A stretch of 64,000 bases of DNA, taken from contig NZ_JAGGQW010000027.1 of assembly GCF_018613065.1 (NCBI RefSeq), positions 1 through 64,000 on the forward strand, given 5' to 3'. Each line of letters opens with the position of its first letter. Within the stretch, counting starts at the first letter, position 1. This document shows positions 8,524 to 18,091 of this stretch, in pieces. Source of the DNA: Bacillus sp. ISL-7 (GTDB lineage: Bacteria > Bacillota > Bacilli > Bacillales_B > DSM-18226). The position numbers and the translations under genes are program-made. Below the pieces are notes generated by a model, which saw only the letters and a program-made list of their open reading frames with translations, was not told where the DNA came from and searched no databases.

Positions 8524-9867
8524 ATGCAACTATCATTAACAGTAAGAGGCCCTGGTGTTGAAGCGGTTTCTTACCTTATAGCTAAAAATCCGAATAATCT
8601 ATATGAGCGTGGAGAGAAAGGGTTGACTGTCCGTCTGGTCTACCCGACTTTTTCAAGCGAGGAAGTACAGTTTTTAATCTATGTTAAAACGGATCCAATT
8701 GAACTAGTGAAAAACTCACCTGATTCTTTTGATATTACCCATTACATAAATGACCGCGAGTTTGCGGCAAGCAGTATTTTTGTTTCCTCGATTCGTAAAG
8801 CGCTGGGAACTGCACTGAATGGGAAACCAGCAGAGGAATATGCTTCATGGGTCGAGCATTCCTTTGAAATGGAATTAACCTTTGGACCGATTGCTACTGA
8901 TTTAAGCATTAGGGAACTTGAAGCGTTATTTGCTCCAATGGGTTACACCATCAAGATGGAATACGGGGAAAGTTTTATTCGCGAAAAAAGCTCTGCCCGA
9001 TTTATTACCCTGTTAGGGAAACAAACGCTCCAGAATGCACTTAAACATATTTCGATTTTAATTCCCGTTATTGATAACTATAAGCATTATTTTATTGACG
9101 AAAGAGAATTGGAAAAGTTGGACCGCTACGGGGAAGGATGGTTAGAGGAACATCCACAAAAGGCGCTGATTTTAAAACGTTCGTTACGGTTTCAAAAGGT
9201 GATTTCTCAGTCAAGATTCTATGAAAAAGAGACGAAAATCAATGAGAAGCATGAACCTCCGAGAATCCGTTTAAATGACCTTCGTTACGAAGCGATTATT
9301 AAAAATATTGAGGCCCTGCAAAAAAAAGCCACCATTGTTGACTTTGGTGCTGGTGAAGGGAAGTTATCTGTTCAGCTGGGATTTATTAAAGGGGTGCAAG
9401 AGATACTTTCTGTTGAACCATCGAATAAAGCTCGGTTAAAGGCATTGGAACGATTCGACTATGCAAAGGCGAAACGTGGATTTGTAGAACCCAAGTCCTT
9501 GGCAGGATCGTTATTTTATTATGATGAACGGTTGAGTAACAAGGATGTCATGGTTTTATGTGAAGTGATTGAACATATTGATGAATACCGGTTAACAAGG
9601 GTATTCGAGACGATTTTTAAAGACTATCGACCAGAAGTGTTGATCGTGACCACGCCTAACCAAGAATACAATGTTGTCTATGATATGAATGAGGAAATGA
9701 GACACCACGATCATCGCTTTGAATGGACAAGGGCACAGCTTCACCAAAAGATGGAAGCTTTGACAAAAATCTATCCATACCAAGTAAGTTATAAAGGCAT
9801 TGGTGAAGAAAATCAACTATACGGGCATCCTACTCAAATGGTTATTTTCAGAAGGGAGGAGGGATGA
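8524..9867 (+). CDS. hen1: Hen1, 3'-terminal RNA ribose 2'-O-methyltransferase
   Basis: 447-aa bacterial Hen1. It methylates the 2'-OH at the 3' end of cleaved RNA before Pnkp reseals it, marking the repaired site against renewed cutting. The N-terminal half is the Pnkp-interacting and activating region of bacterial Hen1. The C-terminal methyltransferase has the SAM loop D273FGAGEG and metal ligands E347, E350, H351, with H394/H395/H397 in the conserved histidine cluster. Start: ATG 8524 gives MQLSLTV, the usual Hen1 beginning, behind GAAGTGAAAAAG. GTG 8515 is an in-frame alternative. The stop overlaps the pnkp start as ATGA, so the two are translationally coupled. Confidence 0.92.
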   Translation: MQLSLTVRGPGVEAVSYLIAKNPNNLYERGEKGLTVRLVYPTFSSEEVQFLIYVKTDPIELVKNSPDSFDITHYINDREFAASSIFVSSIRKALGTALNGKPAEEYASWVEHSFEMELTFGPIATDLSIRELEALFAPMGYTIKMEYGESFIREKSSARFITLLGKQTLQNALKHISILIPVIDNYKHYFIDERELEKLDRYGEGWLEEHPQKALILKRSLRFQKVISQSRFYEKETKINEKHEPPRIRLNDLRYEAIIKNIEALQKKATIVDFGAGEGKLSVQLGFIKGVQEILSVEPSNKARLKALERFDYAKAKRGFVEPKSLAGSLFYYDERLSNKDVMVLCEVIEHIDEYRLTRVFETIFKDYRPEVLIVTTPNQEYNVVYDMNEEMRHHDHRFEWTRAQLHQKMEALTKIYPYQVSYKGIGEENQLYGHPTQMVIFRREEG

Positions 9868-12461
9868 TGGCGAAAATTAATTTGCCTCATGCGGGTATCG
9901 TCTTACTTGTAGGCCCGTCCAATTCGGGTAAAACGACTTTAATAAATCAATTAATGCAAGAACAACAGATTTATGCATCGGAAGTAGTAAGTTCCGATCA
10001 GTTCCGTGTTTTAGTTAGCGATGTTGAATTTATTGATTGGAATCGGCGACCTAAATATGAAGCAGATGCTCTTTTTAATGAATACCAAAAAATTTCAAAA
10101 GAAGCTTTTGAAGCGATGGATTATATCATTGCCAAACGTTGCCGCCTCAATAAATTAACATTTATCGATGCTACTCATTTACGTGATTACGAACGTGAAA
10201 AATACCTGCAAATGGCTAAGAGGTATCATGTTCCGGCCATTGCAATCGTGCTGAATTTGGCAGAAACTGAATTACTCAGACGTGACTTAGAGAGGGATTT
10301 CCCAAGAGGTAAAAACCGTATCAAGCAGCAATACCAACATTTCAAGAAGACGCTGCGCTCCATTAAAAAGGAGGGCTTTCGGCGATGCTACATATTCGGT
10401 GATGAAGAATTGCAAGTCTTAAATGTGAACCGACTTGGTAATCCATTACTAATTGATGTTGGCAATGGCATTGATTTTATTGGGGATATTCACGGTTGCT
10501 TTGAAGAGTTTAGCGAAATCCTGTCAAAGCTTGGTTATATAGAAAATGAAGAGGGTTATTTTATCCATCCAGAAGGGCGGAAAATCCTTTCCCTTGGGGA
10601 TGTGATGAGTAGGGGACCTCGTTCGATCGAGACGCTGCAATTTTTTCAAAAGCATGTAGCAGCAGGACTTGCCTATATGATTGACAGTAATCATGGTTGG
10701 AAAATCGCCCGCTGGCTTGACGGTAAGAATGTTACGCTTGCTCATGGTGATGAAAATGTAAAGGCTGAATTTGATGAGTATGAAGGTAAATTTGGTAAGG
10801 ATGAGGCCGATCGTTTAAAGGAACAAATAAGAGACATGCTGTTAGAGGCTAAATCACATTACATTATCCAGAAAAATGGAGTCAACGTCGCTGTTGCAGT
10901 CCATGCAGGAATCAAAGACCATTATATCGGCAAACAATCGCCGCGCATTTCCGATTTCTGTCGGTACGGAGACTCGGATGGCCTTGACGAAAACGGCAAA
11001 CCCGTCCGAAAAGATTGGTCAATTGCTCATCAGTCCAGTGAACTTATTCTCTGGGGGCATGATCCTAGGACGCAGCCATTATTGGTTAATAACACCCTCA
11101 ATATTGACCAAGGAGTCGTTTTTGGTGGCAACCTAACAGCATATTGTTTTCCGGAAAGGAAATTTGTTTCTGTCAAAGCGAAAGCCGATTATGCAAATGT
11201 GCCGGACAATCCATTAAAGGTATTGGAAAGTAAAAGGCTGGCACCGCCCAATATCGCAAAATTTTTAGAAGGATATTCGGTATTAACGGAACTATATGGA
11301 GAGATTGCAATTTATGCGGATAGTACGAAATCAGCACTGGATGACCTTTCCCATTACACATTGCCGATTGAGGAGATTGTCTATCTTCCGCCTACGATGA
11401 GCCCGACACCGAAACCATCGAGTTTAGCAGGATACTTAGAGCATCCGATTGAAGCATTTGAATACTATCAGGCGAATGGTGTTGACTCGATGGTTGTCGA
11501 GAAAAAGCATATGGGCAGCCGCGGCATTTTGTTTCTTTTTAAAAATAAAGAAACCGCTAAAGAGTATATTGGCAGGGAAACATTAGGATTGATATACACG
11601 CGGACTGGCCGGGCCTTTTTCAAAAAAGAACTGGAAGAACAAATATTACAAGTATTAAATATTGACTTGAGTGGTTATTTTGAAAAATACAACACTGATT
11701 TTGTCCTGATGGACGCTGAGATCCTTCCGTGGAATCTAAAAGCAAAAGAATTAATTATGAATCAATATGCTCATGTTGGTGAGATGGCATTGCTTGATCG
11801 CAGTAAATTAAAGGAACAGCTGGAGAAAGCGGCCGAAAACGGCAGGGATGTATTAGGATGGCTCGAAGAAACGGCTGAGAAGATTCAAAATGCCCAGGTG
11901 TTTAACGAAGTGTATCAAAAGTATTGCTGGGAAACGGAAGGTTTAGCAGGCATTCAAATTGCCCCTTTTCATACACTTGCCCACAGTAATGAAACCTTTT
12001 TCGATAAACCGCACACGTGGCATATGGAGAAAAACAAAGAATTCAGCGTCCTATCAGATTTGTTCGTGGAAACGGAATATCGAATAGTTAACGATGAAGA
12101 CTCCATGAAATCGGCCATCGAATGGTGGGAAGAAATGACGGAGGATGGACATGTAGGCTTTGTTGTAAAACCCGAGTCTTATGTGGCACGTCATAAAGGC
12201 AAACTTATACAGCCTGCCATTAAAGTAAGAGGCCTAAAGTATCTTCATATTATCTACGGCATCGACTATTTACAACCAGAAAATCTTTCCCGTCTTAAGC
12301 GGCGAAATGCAGGTAAGAAACAACGAAATGCCCTAAAAGAATTTGCTTTAGGTGTAGAAGCGGTAAATCGTTTTGTTAGAAGAGAGTCATTGGAGCGCTA
12401 CCATGAATGTGTGTTAGGTGTTCTGTCGCTTGAATCGGATCCGATTGACCCGCGACTATAG
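9864..12461 (+). CDS. pnkp: Pnkp, polynucleotide kinase-phosphatase-ligase
   Basis: 865-aa three-domain RNA repair enzyme, close to the 870 aa of the Clostridium thermocellum enzyme. The 5'-kinase domain has the P-loop GPSNSGKT (17-24). The central metallophosphatase has GD208IHG, GDVMSRGP, SNHGWK, VAVHAG and WGHD, which remove 2',3'-cyclic or 3' phosphates. The C-terminal ligase/adenylyltransferase domain has nucleophile Lys548 in KHMGSRG. In known systems Pnkp ligates only with Hen1 present, which matches the ATGA overlap here. Substrates are expected to be RNAs cut by ribotoxins such as anticodon nucleases. All motifs look intact. Confidence 0.95.
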   Translation: MMAKINLPHAGIVLLVGPSNSGKTTLINQLMQEQQIYASEVVSSDQFRVLVSDVEFIDWNRRPKYEADALFNEYQKISKEAFEAMDYIIAKRCRLNKLTFIDATHLRDYEREKYLQMAKRYHVPAIAIVLNLAETELLRRDLERDFPRGKNRIKQQYQHFKKTLRSIKKEGFRRCYIFGDEELQVLNVNRLGNPLLIDVGNGIDFIGDIHGCFEEFSEILSKLGYIENEEGYFIHPEGRKILSLGDVMSRGPRSIETLQFFQKHVAAGLAYMIDSNHGWKIARWLDGKNVTLAHGDENVKAEFDEYEGKFGKDEADRLKEQIRDMLLEAKSHYIIQKNGVNVAVAVHAGIKDHYIGKQSPRISDFCRYGDSDGLDENGKPVRKDWSIAHQSSELILWGHDPRTQPLLVNNTLNIDQGVVFGGNLTAYCFPERKFVSVKAKADYANVPDNPLKVLESKRLAPPNIAKFLEGYSVLTELYGEIAIYADSTKSALDDLSHYTLPIEEIVYLPPTMSPTPKPSSLAGYLEHPIEAFEYYQANGVDSMVVEKKHMGSRGILFLFKNKETAKEYIGRETLGLIYTRTGRAFFKKELEEQILQVLNIDLSGYFEKYNTDFVLMDAEILPWNLKAKELIMNQYAHVGEMALLDRSKLKEQLEKAAENGRDVLGWLEETAEKIQNAQVFNEVYQKYCWETEGLAGIQIAPFHTLAHSNETFFDKPHTWHMEKNKEFSVLSDLFVETEYRIVNDEDSMKSAIEWWEEMTEDGHVGFVVKPESYVARHKGKLIQPAIKVRGLKYLHIIYGIDYLQPENLSRLKRRNAGKKQRNALKEFALGVEAVNRFVRRESLERYHECVLGVLSLESDPIDPRL

Positions 12462-12470
12462 GAATAGGGA

Positions 12471-12502
12471 AACGTACTTGTTAGCCGGCAAGTTCGTTTT
12501 TC
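12471..12502 (+). terminator. terminator after pnkp
   Basis: AACGTACTTG pairs with CAAGTTCGTT (one bulge) around TTAGCCGG, followed by TTTTTCT. It lies 9 nt after the pnkp stop. Confidence 0.75.
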
Positions 12503-12560
12503 TATGTGTAATAATTTATCATCATTCGCCCATATGATAGTAATGAAGGAGTGTGAGAAA

Positions 12561-13835
12561 ATGGCTGTTCATGTTGTAATCTCAGGTGAAAATTTGTGGG
12601 CGATATCCACTAGGTATGGGGTTTCAATTCAAACGATTGTAGAGCTAAATGGGTTACCTTCAGCAAGTTCCATCGTCCCGGGTCTTGCACTTTATCTTCC
12701 GGATATCTTGCCTCCACTCCGCTACTATCAAATTAAAGCAGGCGATCACATCTGGCAGCTGGCTCAACAATTTAGGGTCAATCCTTCGGTTATTCTCGCT
12801 GCAAATCCAGGGATTAATCCCAACCTACTCGTAATTGGCCAAATCATAAATGTTCCCACTCCAATAAGATTATCTCTCGTAACACTAGGGTTTTTAGTGC
12901 CATCATCTGAGAGTGCAAACCTTGCCACAATTAATAGTTTAGCTAACCGATTAACCTATTTAGCGATTGTCGCTTATTCGTTCACAGAGGAAGGCTATGC
13001 GTTTAATGTGAGCGAGGATGCAGCCCTGGTTGCGAGAAGTAATCAATTGAAGATCATCCCATTATTGATGGTCCGAAATCTTGCCGGAAATGATTTCAGC
13101 GCGGAGTTGGCAGGGCGTGTCCTGGAAAATCCAGCCTATCGGGGAAATTTGGTAGCGAGCTTGGTCAACTTAACCAGGCAAAGAGGGTTCGGTGGCGTCA
13201 GTATCGATTTTGAATTTATTCCACCGGCAAGACGAAATGATTTCAATTTATTTTTAACAGAATTAAAGCGCAGCTTAGACGGGCTTATTTTACAAGTAAA
13301 TGTTCACGCCAAAACAGCTGATATTCCAACGAATCGAATCATTGGTGCTTATGATTATGCGTCGATTGGCAATGTGGCTGATATCGTGGCGGTGATGACC
13401 ATGGATTATGGCTACCCGGGGGGGCCACCCGATCCGATTGCCCCGATTCCGTGGCTGGAGCAAGTGATTCAATACTCGGTGACACAAATTAATTCTCGTA
13501 AACTGCAAATCGCCGTGGCGTTATATGGGTATGACAAGGTTGTTGGTACGAATGCAACCCAAGCCTTTTCGGTACTTGCTGCTCAAAATAAAGCGATATC
13601 ACTGCCTGAGAACATCGAGTTTGATATCACGGCTAGGGCACCTTGGTTTCGCTACTGGCAGGGTAGTGAGGAGCATGTGGTATGGTTTGAAGATATTAGG
13701 AGTTTTATAGAAAAGTATAGGTTAATTGATAGGTATCAATTAGCTGGGACGACTTTTTGGCAAATTAGCTTGCCGGCACCCCAAAATTGGGCTTATCTTA
13801 GTAAAAATATCCATGTGGTGAAGAGAATCGTATAA
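12561..13835 (+). CDS. LysM-GH18 protein, YaaH/SleL-like spore cortex-lytic enzyme
   Basis: 424-aa protein, the same size and architecture as YaaH/SleL. Two LysM repeats (about residues 2-46 and 51-97) bind peptidoglycan. A glycoside hydrolase 18 domain (about 105-420) has GGVSIDFEF with D216 and the acid Glu218. Homologues are spore-coat N-acetylglucosaminidases that degrade cortex fragments during germination. There is no classical signal peptide, as expected for a mother-cell-made coat protein. Start ATG 12561 follows AAGGAGTGTGAGAAA and begins directly with the first LysM. Sequence upstream to 12504 is open but has no better ribosome site. Confidence 0.88.
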   Translation: MAVHVVISGENLWAISTRYGVSIQTIVELNGLPSASSIVPGLALYLPDILPPLRYYQIKAGDHIWQLAQQFRVNPSVILAANPGINPNLLVIGQIINVPTPIRLSLVTLGFLVPSSESANLATINSLANRLTYLAIVAYSFTEEGYAFNVSEDAALVARSNQLKIIPLLMVRNLAGNDFSAELAGRVLENPAYRGNLVASLVNLTRQRGFGGVSIDFEFIPPARRNDFNLFLTELKRSLDGLILQVNVHAKTADIPTNRIIGAYDYASIGNVADIVAVMTMDYGYPGGPPDPIAPIPWLEQVIQYSVTQINSRKLQIAVALYGYDKVVGTNATQAFSVLAAQNKAISLPENIEFDITARAPWFRYWQGSEEHVVWFEDIRSFIEKYRLIDRYQLAGTTFWQISLPAPQNWAYLSKNIHVVKRIV

Positions 13836-13875
13836 AATTACACTTTATTCTTGACAGTGTTGCGGGTGAATTTTG

Positions 13876-13972
13876 TCTTTGTGCTATTTTGAAGGGGTTT
13901 TGTGCCATTTTGGGATAGTTTTGTGTCATTTTCACCAGTTTTTGTGCCATTTTCCATGGGTTTTGTTCATTT
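13876..13972 (+). repeat. short tandem imperfect repeat, about 21 bp period
   Basis: Four to five degenerate copies of TTTTGTGCCATTTT with 6-7 variable bases between them: starts near 13877, 13898, 13919, 13939 and a partial copy at 13961. It lies in the intergenic region before the truncated dacB gene. The spacers are too short and the units too degenerate for CRISPR. Function unknown. Confidence 0.75.
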
Positions 13973-14079
13973 AGACAAAAATTGGAAATTTTGCGGTTGT
14001 CCAATAAAAAAACCATCGATGATATTATTTGTTATTTTCGGACAAACTCTTAGAAAAAAGGAAAGGCTGGAACCAAAGC

Positions 14080-14550
14080 TTGATTAACAGACTTAAATAT
14101 TACACCCTCATCTTCATTACGGTGCTCGCAGCATTCGTTCCTTCTATAAAAGCATCCGCCATGGAAAATATGGCTCAGCAGATAAATCACCTAATAAATA
14201 ACGAACCTGAGTTAAAAGGAGCAATTGCCGGCATAAGCATTCGTACCGCTGAGGACGGAAAAATCATCTATGCCTCCCAAGGCGACGTCCGCTTAAGACC
14301 TGCTTCCAATATGAAACTATTAACAGCTGCAGCCGCCCTTACTATCCTCGGAGAAGACCACACCTTCACGACGGAGATCCATACGGATGGCTTAGTGAAA
14401 AAGAAAGTACTCCATGGGAATCTGTATTTAAAGGGGAAGGGTGACCCAACCCTATTGATATCTGATTTTGATAAAATGGCTGAGGACATTCAAAAGCGAG
14501 GCATCAAAAAGATAAAAGGGAATCTTGTTGGAGACGGTATAGTATCTTAA
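14080..14550 (+). pseudogene. dacB-type D-alanyl-D-alanine carboxypeptidase, 5' fragment
   Basis: N-terminal part of a peptidase S13 penicillin-binding protein. A signal peptide (hydrophobic [21 protein letters not shown]) is followed by the catalytic SxxK motif in [13 protein letters not shown] and [12 protein letters not shown]. After GNLVGDG the family sequence stops, and the frame ends 3 codons later in unrelated DNA. The SxN and KTG motifs, two thirds of the protein, are missing and are not found elsewhere in the window. The probable start is TTG 14080 behind AAAAGGAAAGG; TTG 14029 is possible. The break at about 14535 marks the left edge of the mobile island. Confidence 0.85.
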
Positions 14551-14561
14551 TAATTACGCTA

Positions 14562-14685
14562 TGTACACAAATTATTTTAGGGCTCCATGCGTTGACACTA
14601 TTGGGTTCACACCCAAAATATGTACCTGTACTTAAATAAAGCATGTACTTAAATCCTAATATAAAAATTCATAGTGTACATAAAT
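14562..14685 (+). repeat. four TGTACWYAAAT repeats at the island edge
   Basis: TGTACACAAAT at 14562, TGTACTTAAAT at 14627 and 14644, and TGTACATAAAT at 14675, all in the same orientation. They begin about 25 bp inside the dacB breakpoint. Their position suggests recombinase or accessory-protein binding sites at the end of the element (inference). Confidence 0.6.
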
Positions 14686-14891
14686 CATAGAAATTTTATA
14701 AATCGTCACCCAGATGTTTGAAAATGAAAACATAATAAATTTTTTTAATATAACTTTTTGAAATCGAACAATTAATTAAATAGAACATCTAGAAAACCTT
14801 TAAATCGACTTTAGAAAGGATAGGTGAACTGTAGAGGAACTTCTAACTTAATGTAGTCCACTAGTTTGATAAATTTTAAGTGGGAATGGTC

Positions 14892-15002
14892 ATGACAGTT
14901 CTTCAGACTGAGACAGAAGGTAAGTCTTACCTTTACAAGCAAACTCAACTCATTAACGAAGATGGCGTTAAACAATCAAGCATTAATTGGGGTATCTTTT
15001 AA
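14892..15002 (+). CDS. small hypothetical ORF, 36 aa
   Basis: ATG 14892 follows AAGTGGGAATGG and encodes 36 aa beginning MTVLQTETEGKSYLYK. Not recognised. It is polar, with no membrane segment. It lies between the element end and the terminator at 15145, so it could be a small element-encoded protein or the N-terminal stub of a lost gene. Coding status is uncertain. Confidence 0.35.
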   Translation: MTVLQTETEGKSYLYKQTQLINEDGVKQSSINWGIF

Positions 15003-15144
15003 TCGTTTCTTTCGAAAGAACATGCTTATGCATGCGGAAAATAATTAATAATTTTCATGAACTGTATTCAATTTAGTAACTAATTACAGAATGTGCTAAA
15101 AACACACCGTTGTTAAAGAGCAAGAAAGGCTAATAAGGTATACA

Positions 15145-15178
15145 AAAAGGCCGAGCAATTGTCGGTCTTTCTTCTTCT
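15145..15178 (+). terminator. terminator-like hairpin, plus strand
   Basis: AAAGGCCGA pairs with TCGGTCTTT around GCAATTG, followed by CTTCTTCT. It could end a transcript covering the 36-aa ORF. Confidence 0.55.
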
Positions 15179-15444
15179 GCTTATAAATCTACATTAACAG
15201 GACTATATAGAAATAAAGTAATGAAAAGAGGTAAAATTAGTTATGCTCTGCACCATGCGATGGAGATAACCCTGCGATAGAAAATATATTGCTTGGACAT
15301 GCTTAAAGGGGATAGACGGACTAGCCTTAAATTTTTCTTCATAAAAAAGATACTAGGTCGAATTATAAATCTGCTGTGACCATAGTGATTGGTGAGAACC
15401 TTAGATAATAAGAGGGAATTGGGACAGTAGGAACACTTTGTACG

Positions 15445-15488
15445 AAAAAATAGCTTGGTGTTTTGACGCATACACCAAGCTATCATTT
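15445..15488 (-). terminator. terminator of the recombinase operon
   Basis: ATAGCTTGGTGT pairs perfectly with ACACCAAGCTAT around a 9-10 nt loop. Read on the minus strand it is followed by TTTTTTCG. It lies 26 nt after the last TnpC-like gene. Confidence 0.85.
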
Positions 15489-15513
15489 TAACTAAAACTT
15501 TAACAGAAATATT

Positions 15514-16209
15514 CTATTCTTCATCAATGAGATTGGAATAACGTTTGAATTTCTTCAGATTTTTTTTTGAATCTTCATTCAGTTTAGCATCCAGTTCAAC
15601 ATCAGGTTCTTCTGCTATTTCAAAGTGCGTATTTAAATTTGTTAAATCCAAATCTTCTTTTTTGTTTTCGAACTTGAGCAAGTTGTCTTTGATATTTAAG
15701 GACCTTCTTTTTTCTTCAAAGGTACTTGAAACCACAGCTTGCTTGTACAACCTTTCATGATTTCGGGCATTTTCTTTTTCCGCTGCCAATTCCTTTTTTA
15801 AACTTTCTATGGTTTGCTCCAGCTCATTTTCTTTATCTGAGCCTTCTTTAAGCTTTTCATAATCAGTGTATAAGTCAAAAAACATCATTTCAAACTCATG
15901 TAGCTTTTCCATCAATAAGTTTTTATCCTTATATATTTCAAACATTTCATCGATAGAAGGGAAGTACACTGGATCACGGTCATGGAGCTCAACTTTTCTG
16001 CCGATTGGTTTATTAATTGATTCAATATATTCCCCAATCCTTCGTTTAAAGGTATTTCTGCTGATCCTCGTATGTTTTTCCAACAAAAGGTAAGTGACTT
16101 TCGCACCTTTTAATTTTTTGTGTTTCACATCAAAAGCAATTTGCATCAATTCTTGGTCTGTATATTGCCGTGGTGCCCCTCGGTTTGCTTTTTCCTGTAA
16201 CTGTTCCAT
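15514..16209 (-). CDS. TnpC-like accessory protein with coiled coil
   Basis: 231 aa. The N-terminal 65 residues (RQYTDQELMQIAF, YLLLEKHTRISRNTFKRRIGEYI) look like a small DNA-binding HTH domain. About residues 110-175 are a charged coiled coil (KENELEQTIESLKKELAAEKENA). Placement as the last gene after recombinases, and the overall style, fit the TnpC proteins of Tn554-family elements, which assist transposition and orientation. No enzymatic motif is seen. A frameshifted paralogue lies directly upstream. Confidence 0.65.
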   Translation of the reverse strand: MEQLQEKANRGAPRQYTDQELMQIAFDVKHKKLKGAKVTYLLLEKHTRISRNTFKRRIGEYIESINKPIGRKVELHDRDPVYFPSIDEMFEIYKDKNLLMEKLHEFEMMFFDLYTDYEKLKEGSDKENELEQTIESLKKELAAEKENARNHERLYKQAVVSSTFEEKRRSLNIKDNLLKFENKKEDLDLTNLNTHFEIAEEPDVELDAKLNEDSKKNLKKFKRYSNLIDEE

Positions 16210-16259
16210 AATTTTAGTTCTCCCTTTTAAGGTTAACTATTCGTCGTACAATTTTAAGC

Positions 16260-16468
16260 TTATTTTTTTAAATCATAAGAGTTCAACTTCTCAATAAAAT
16301 CAGAGAACCTTCGACGATATACGCTTTTGCTGATTCCAGTGTGTTTTTCCAGCAAGAGGTAGGTGAGTTTAGCCCTCTAAGTTCGTATTTCAAATGAAAA
16401 GCTTTTTCCTTTAACTCATTGTCTGAATATCGTACAGGTCTTCCTTTAATTGATTTTGCTTGTTCCAT
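16260..16468 (-). pseudogene. second TnpC-like small protein, frameshifted
   Basis: ATG 16468 begins MEQAKSIKGRPVRYSDNELK, clearly paralogous to the N-terminus of the next gene. After KYELRG the frame breaks. One additional base near 16378 would restore AKLTYLLLEKHTGISKSVY through to the stop at 16260, giving a protein of about 69 aa without the coiled coil. Its start overlaps the end of the upstream recombinase gene by 23 nt. Real mutation or a base-calling error. Confidence 0.7.
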
Positions 16469-18080
16469 TTTCGTAATACCCCCTTAATATTTTTAGATCC
16501 ACCATAAGCTTTTGATCCATATATTGCTGGAGTTTTTTTGATGCCCATTTAATTTCATTTTCGCTATACTTGTTCTTTTCTTTAGAAATCGTCCCATACA
16601 AGGAATTTAAATAATCGATTTGTTCATCCATTTTTCGTTTCGTTTCGTTCGAAAAATCTTCAAGCCATACTAAACCTTCTTGTTCTTCGTTAACCGAAGG
16701 TAAAAAGGCATAAAATCCACAGGGGCGGCAGTCCTCTCCACAATTTGTTGGGAAACCTTCAACATCTTCACAGAAACCATAATCAACTCTCCGCAAATTA
16801 GATGTGTCCAAATATTTATATTTTTGGCCTCTATCATAAGCCTCCCTTCGTAAGCCTAACAAACCTCCAGGCAAGATTTTATTTATACTAATTTCATATG
16901 GCCGAGTATTGGCCAAATGATAAGCAAATGAGTCAGATAGCTCAGGGATATGGCTATAATAATGTGATGGCTGGTCAATCCTTGAATGTCCTGCCATTCT
17001 GGCAATGGATAACATATTAAACCCTTGGAAAAACATATTCATTATGGCAAAGTGCCGAGTGTCGCCAGGTTTAATTCTTGTGATTTCACGTTGTTCGTAC
17101 TTTTAATTTACAATCTCGATAAAAAAGGATTTAAGTAAATCATCAAATTGATGATTTGAAATTCTTTCATAATCATTTTTTGCTCTTGGATGAGTAAGTT
17201 TATATAGTTCTTGTGGGAATAAGAATGCACTCTCAATCCCCAGTATTTCCAACTGAAAAATATATTCCCTGAAGAAACGATATATTTTTTCATCAATTTG
17301 AAGGGGCTGTTCCCAAAATTCCTGTTCTGGACCTCTACTTTTTAATTTTGTGCGAGGGATAGTAATCCAAAAAGTCCCATCACTTTTTGGATCCAAGCAA
17401 TCCATACGTATTCTTAAAAATTCATTAGGCCGCATGGCAATGATATTGGTTAAATACCACCACAGTTCCACAGGATAGTACTTTAACTTTAAAAATTCAT
17501 CACTGTTCATTTGGGAATAGTGATTCATTACATCTTCAAAAATAAAAACATCACGGAAAGGGGGGAGGTCCCTAACGGTGTACTCTTTCTTATTAAATAA
17601 AGATACCTTCTCCAAAAAAGCTTCCTTTTGAGGAAAAGAGTAAAAATCGACGAATTTTTGGAACGCAGACATAACATCATAGAAGATAGCTTTTCTACTA
17701 ATCTCATCCAAGTGTGATTCAAAAATTTCAATGTCAGTAAAACCTTTTGTTATCCAAGCTAATTCCTTAACAAGATACTGGTTTCTTTTGGTATGCTGAG
17801 GGGACAGGCCTGAGTGCCTTGCCATAACTACAAAGCACTTTAATGAGTTATTGATTTCTGGATATAATCCTACATCAAATACTACAGTTTGTAGTTCTTC
17901 GCTTGTTTTATTTGTTAATTTCCATGTATTCGAATCGAAGGAATCCGCAATTATGTAACTGCCATCCTTTAATTCCTGGAATTTTTCCTGAAATGAATCC
18001 ACATTTAATGATTGATAAGTTACTTTTTCAACAAAAGATAGCTTGATAGAACCGATTTCAATTGATTTCCTATTTTCCAT
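16446..18080 (-). pseudogene. tyrosine recombinase (third of trio), interrupted by an in-frame stop
   Basis: A single frame of about 545 codons with one TAA at 17103-17105. Before the stop lie the core-binding region and the catalytic arginine in NIIAMRPNEFLRIR. After it come KPGDTRHFAIM, the HxxR-type element, MAGHSRIDQPSHYYSH with the tyrosine, and a cysteine-rich tail (CEDVEGFPTNCGEDCRPC). The stop therefore splits the catalytic domain. Start ATG 18080 lies 9 nt behind GGTAGGG; ATG 18089 is alternative. The gene follows the 979-codon gene with almost no gap. It is inactive unless the stop is suppressed or is a sequence error. Confidence 0.75.
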
Positions 18081-18091
18081 TAGCAGCATCC

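Larger units (their letters stand above)
15003..15513. other. gene-free stretch inside the element end
   Basis: I see no convincing gene here. It contains a plus-strand terminator-like hairpin at 15145-15178 and, at the right, the minus-strand terminator of the recombinase operon. A short palindrome TTTCGAAA and a CATGC...GCATG pair lie near 15010-15040. The rest is unassigned. Confidence 0.5.

Noticed and set aside
12528..12542. SigE/SigK-like -10 CATATGATA before the LysM-GH18 gene
   Set aside because: Transcription would begin almost at the ribosome site, and no matching -35 is convincing.
13876..13972. Possible CRISPR array
   Set aside because: Units are only 14 bp, degenerate, with 6-7 bp spacers and no cas genes.
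15241..15486. 81-codon minus-strand frame
   Set aside because: It overlaps the recombinase operon terminator and has a non-protein-like composition.
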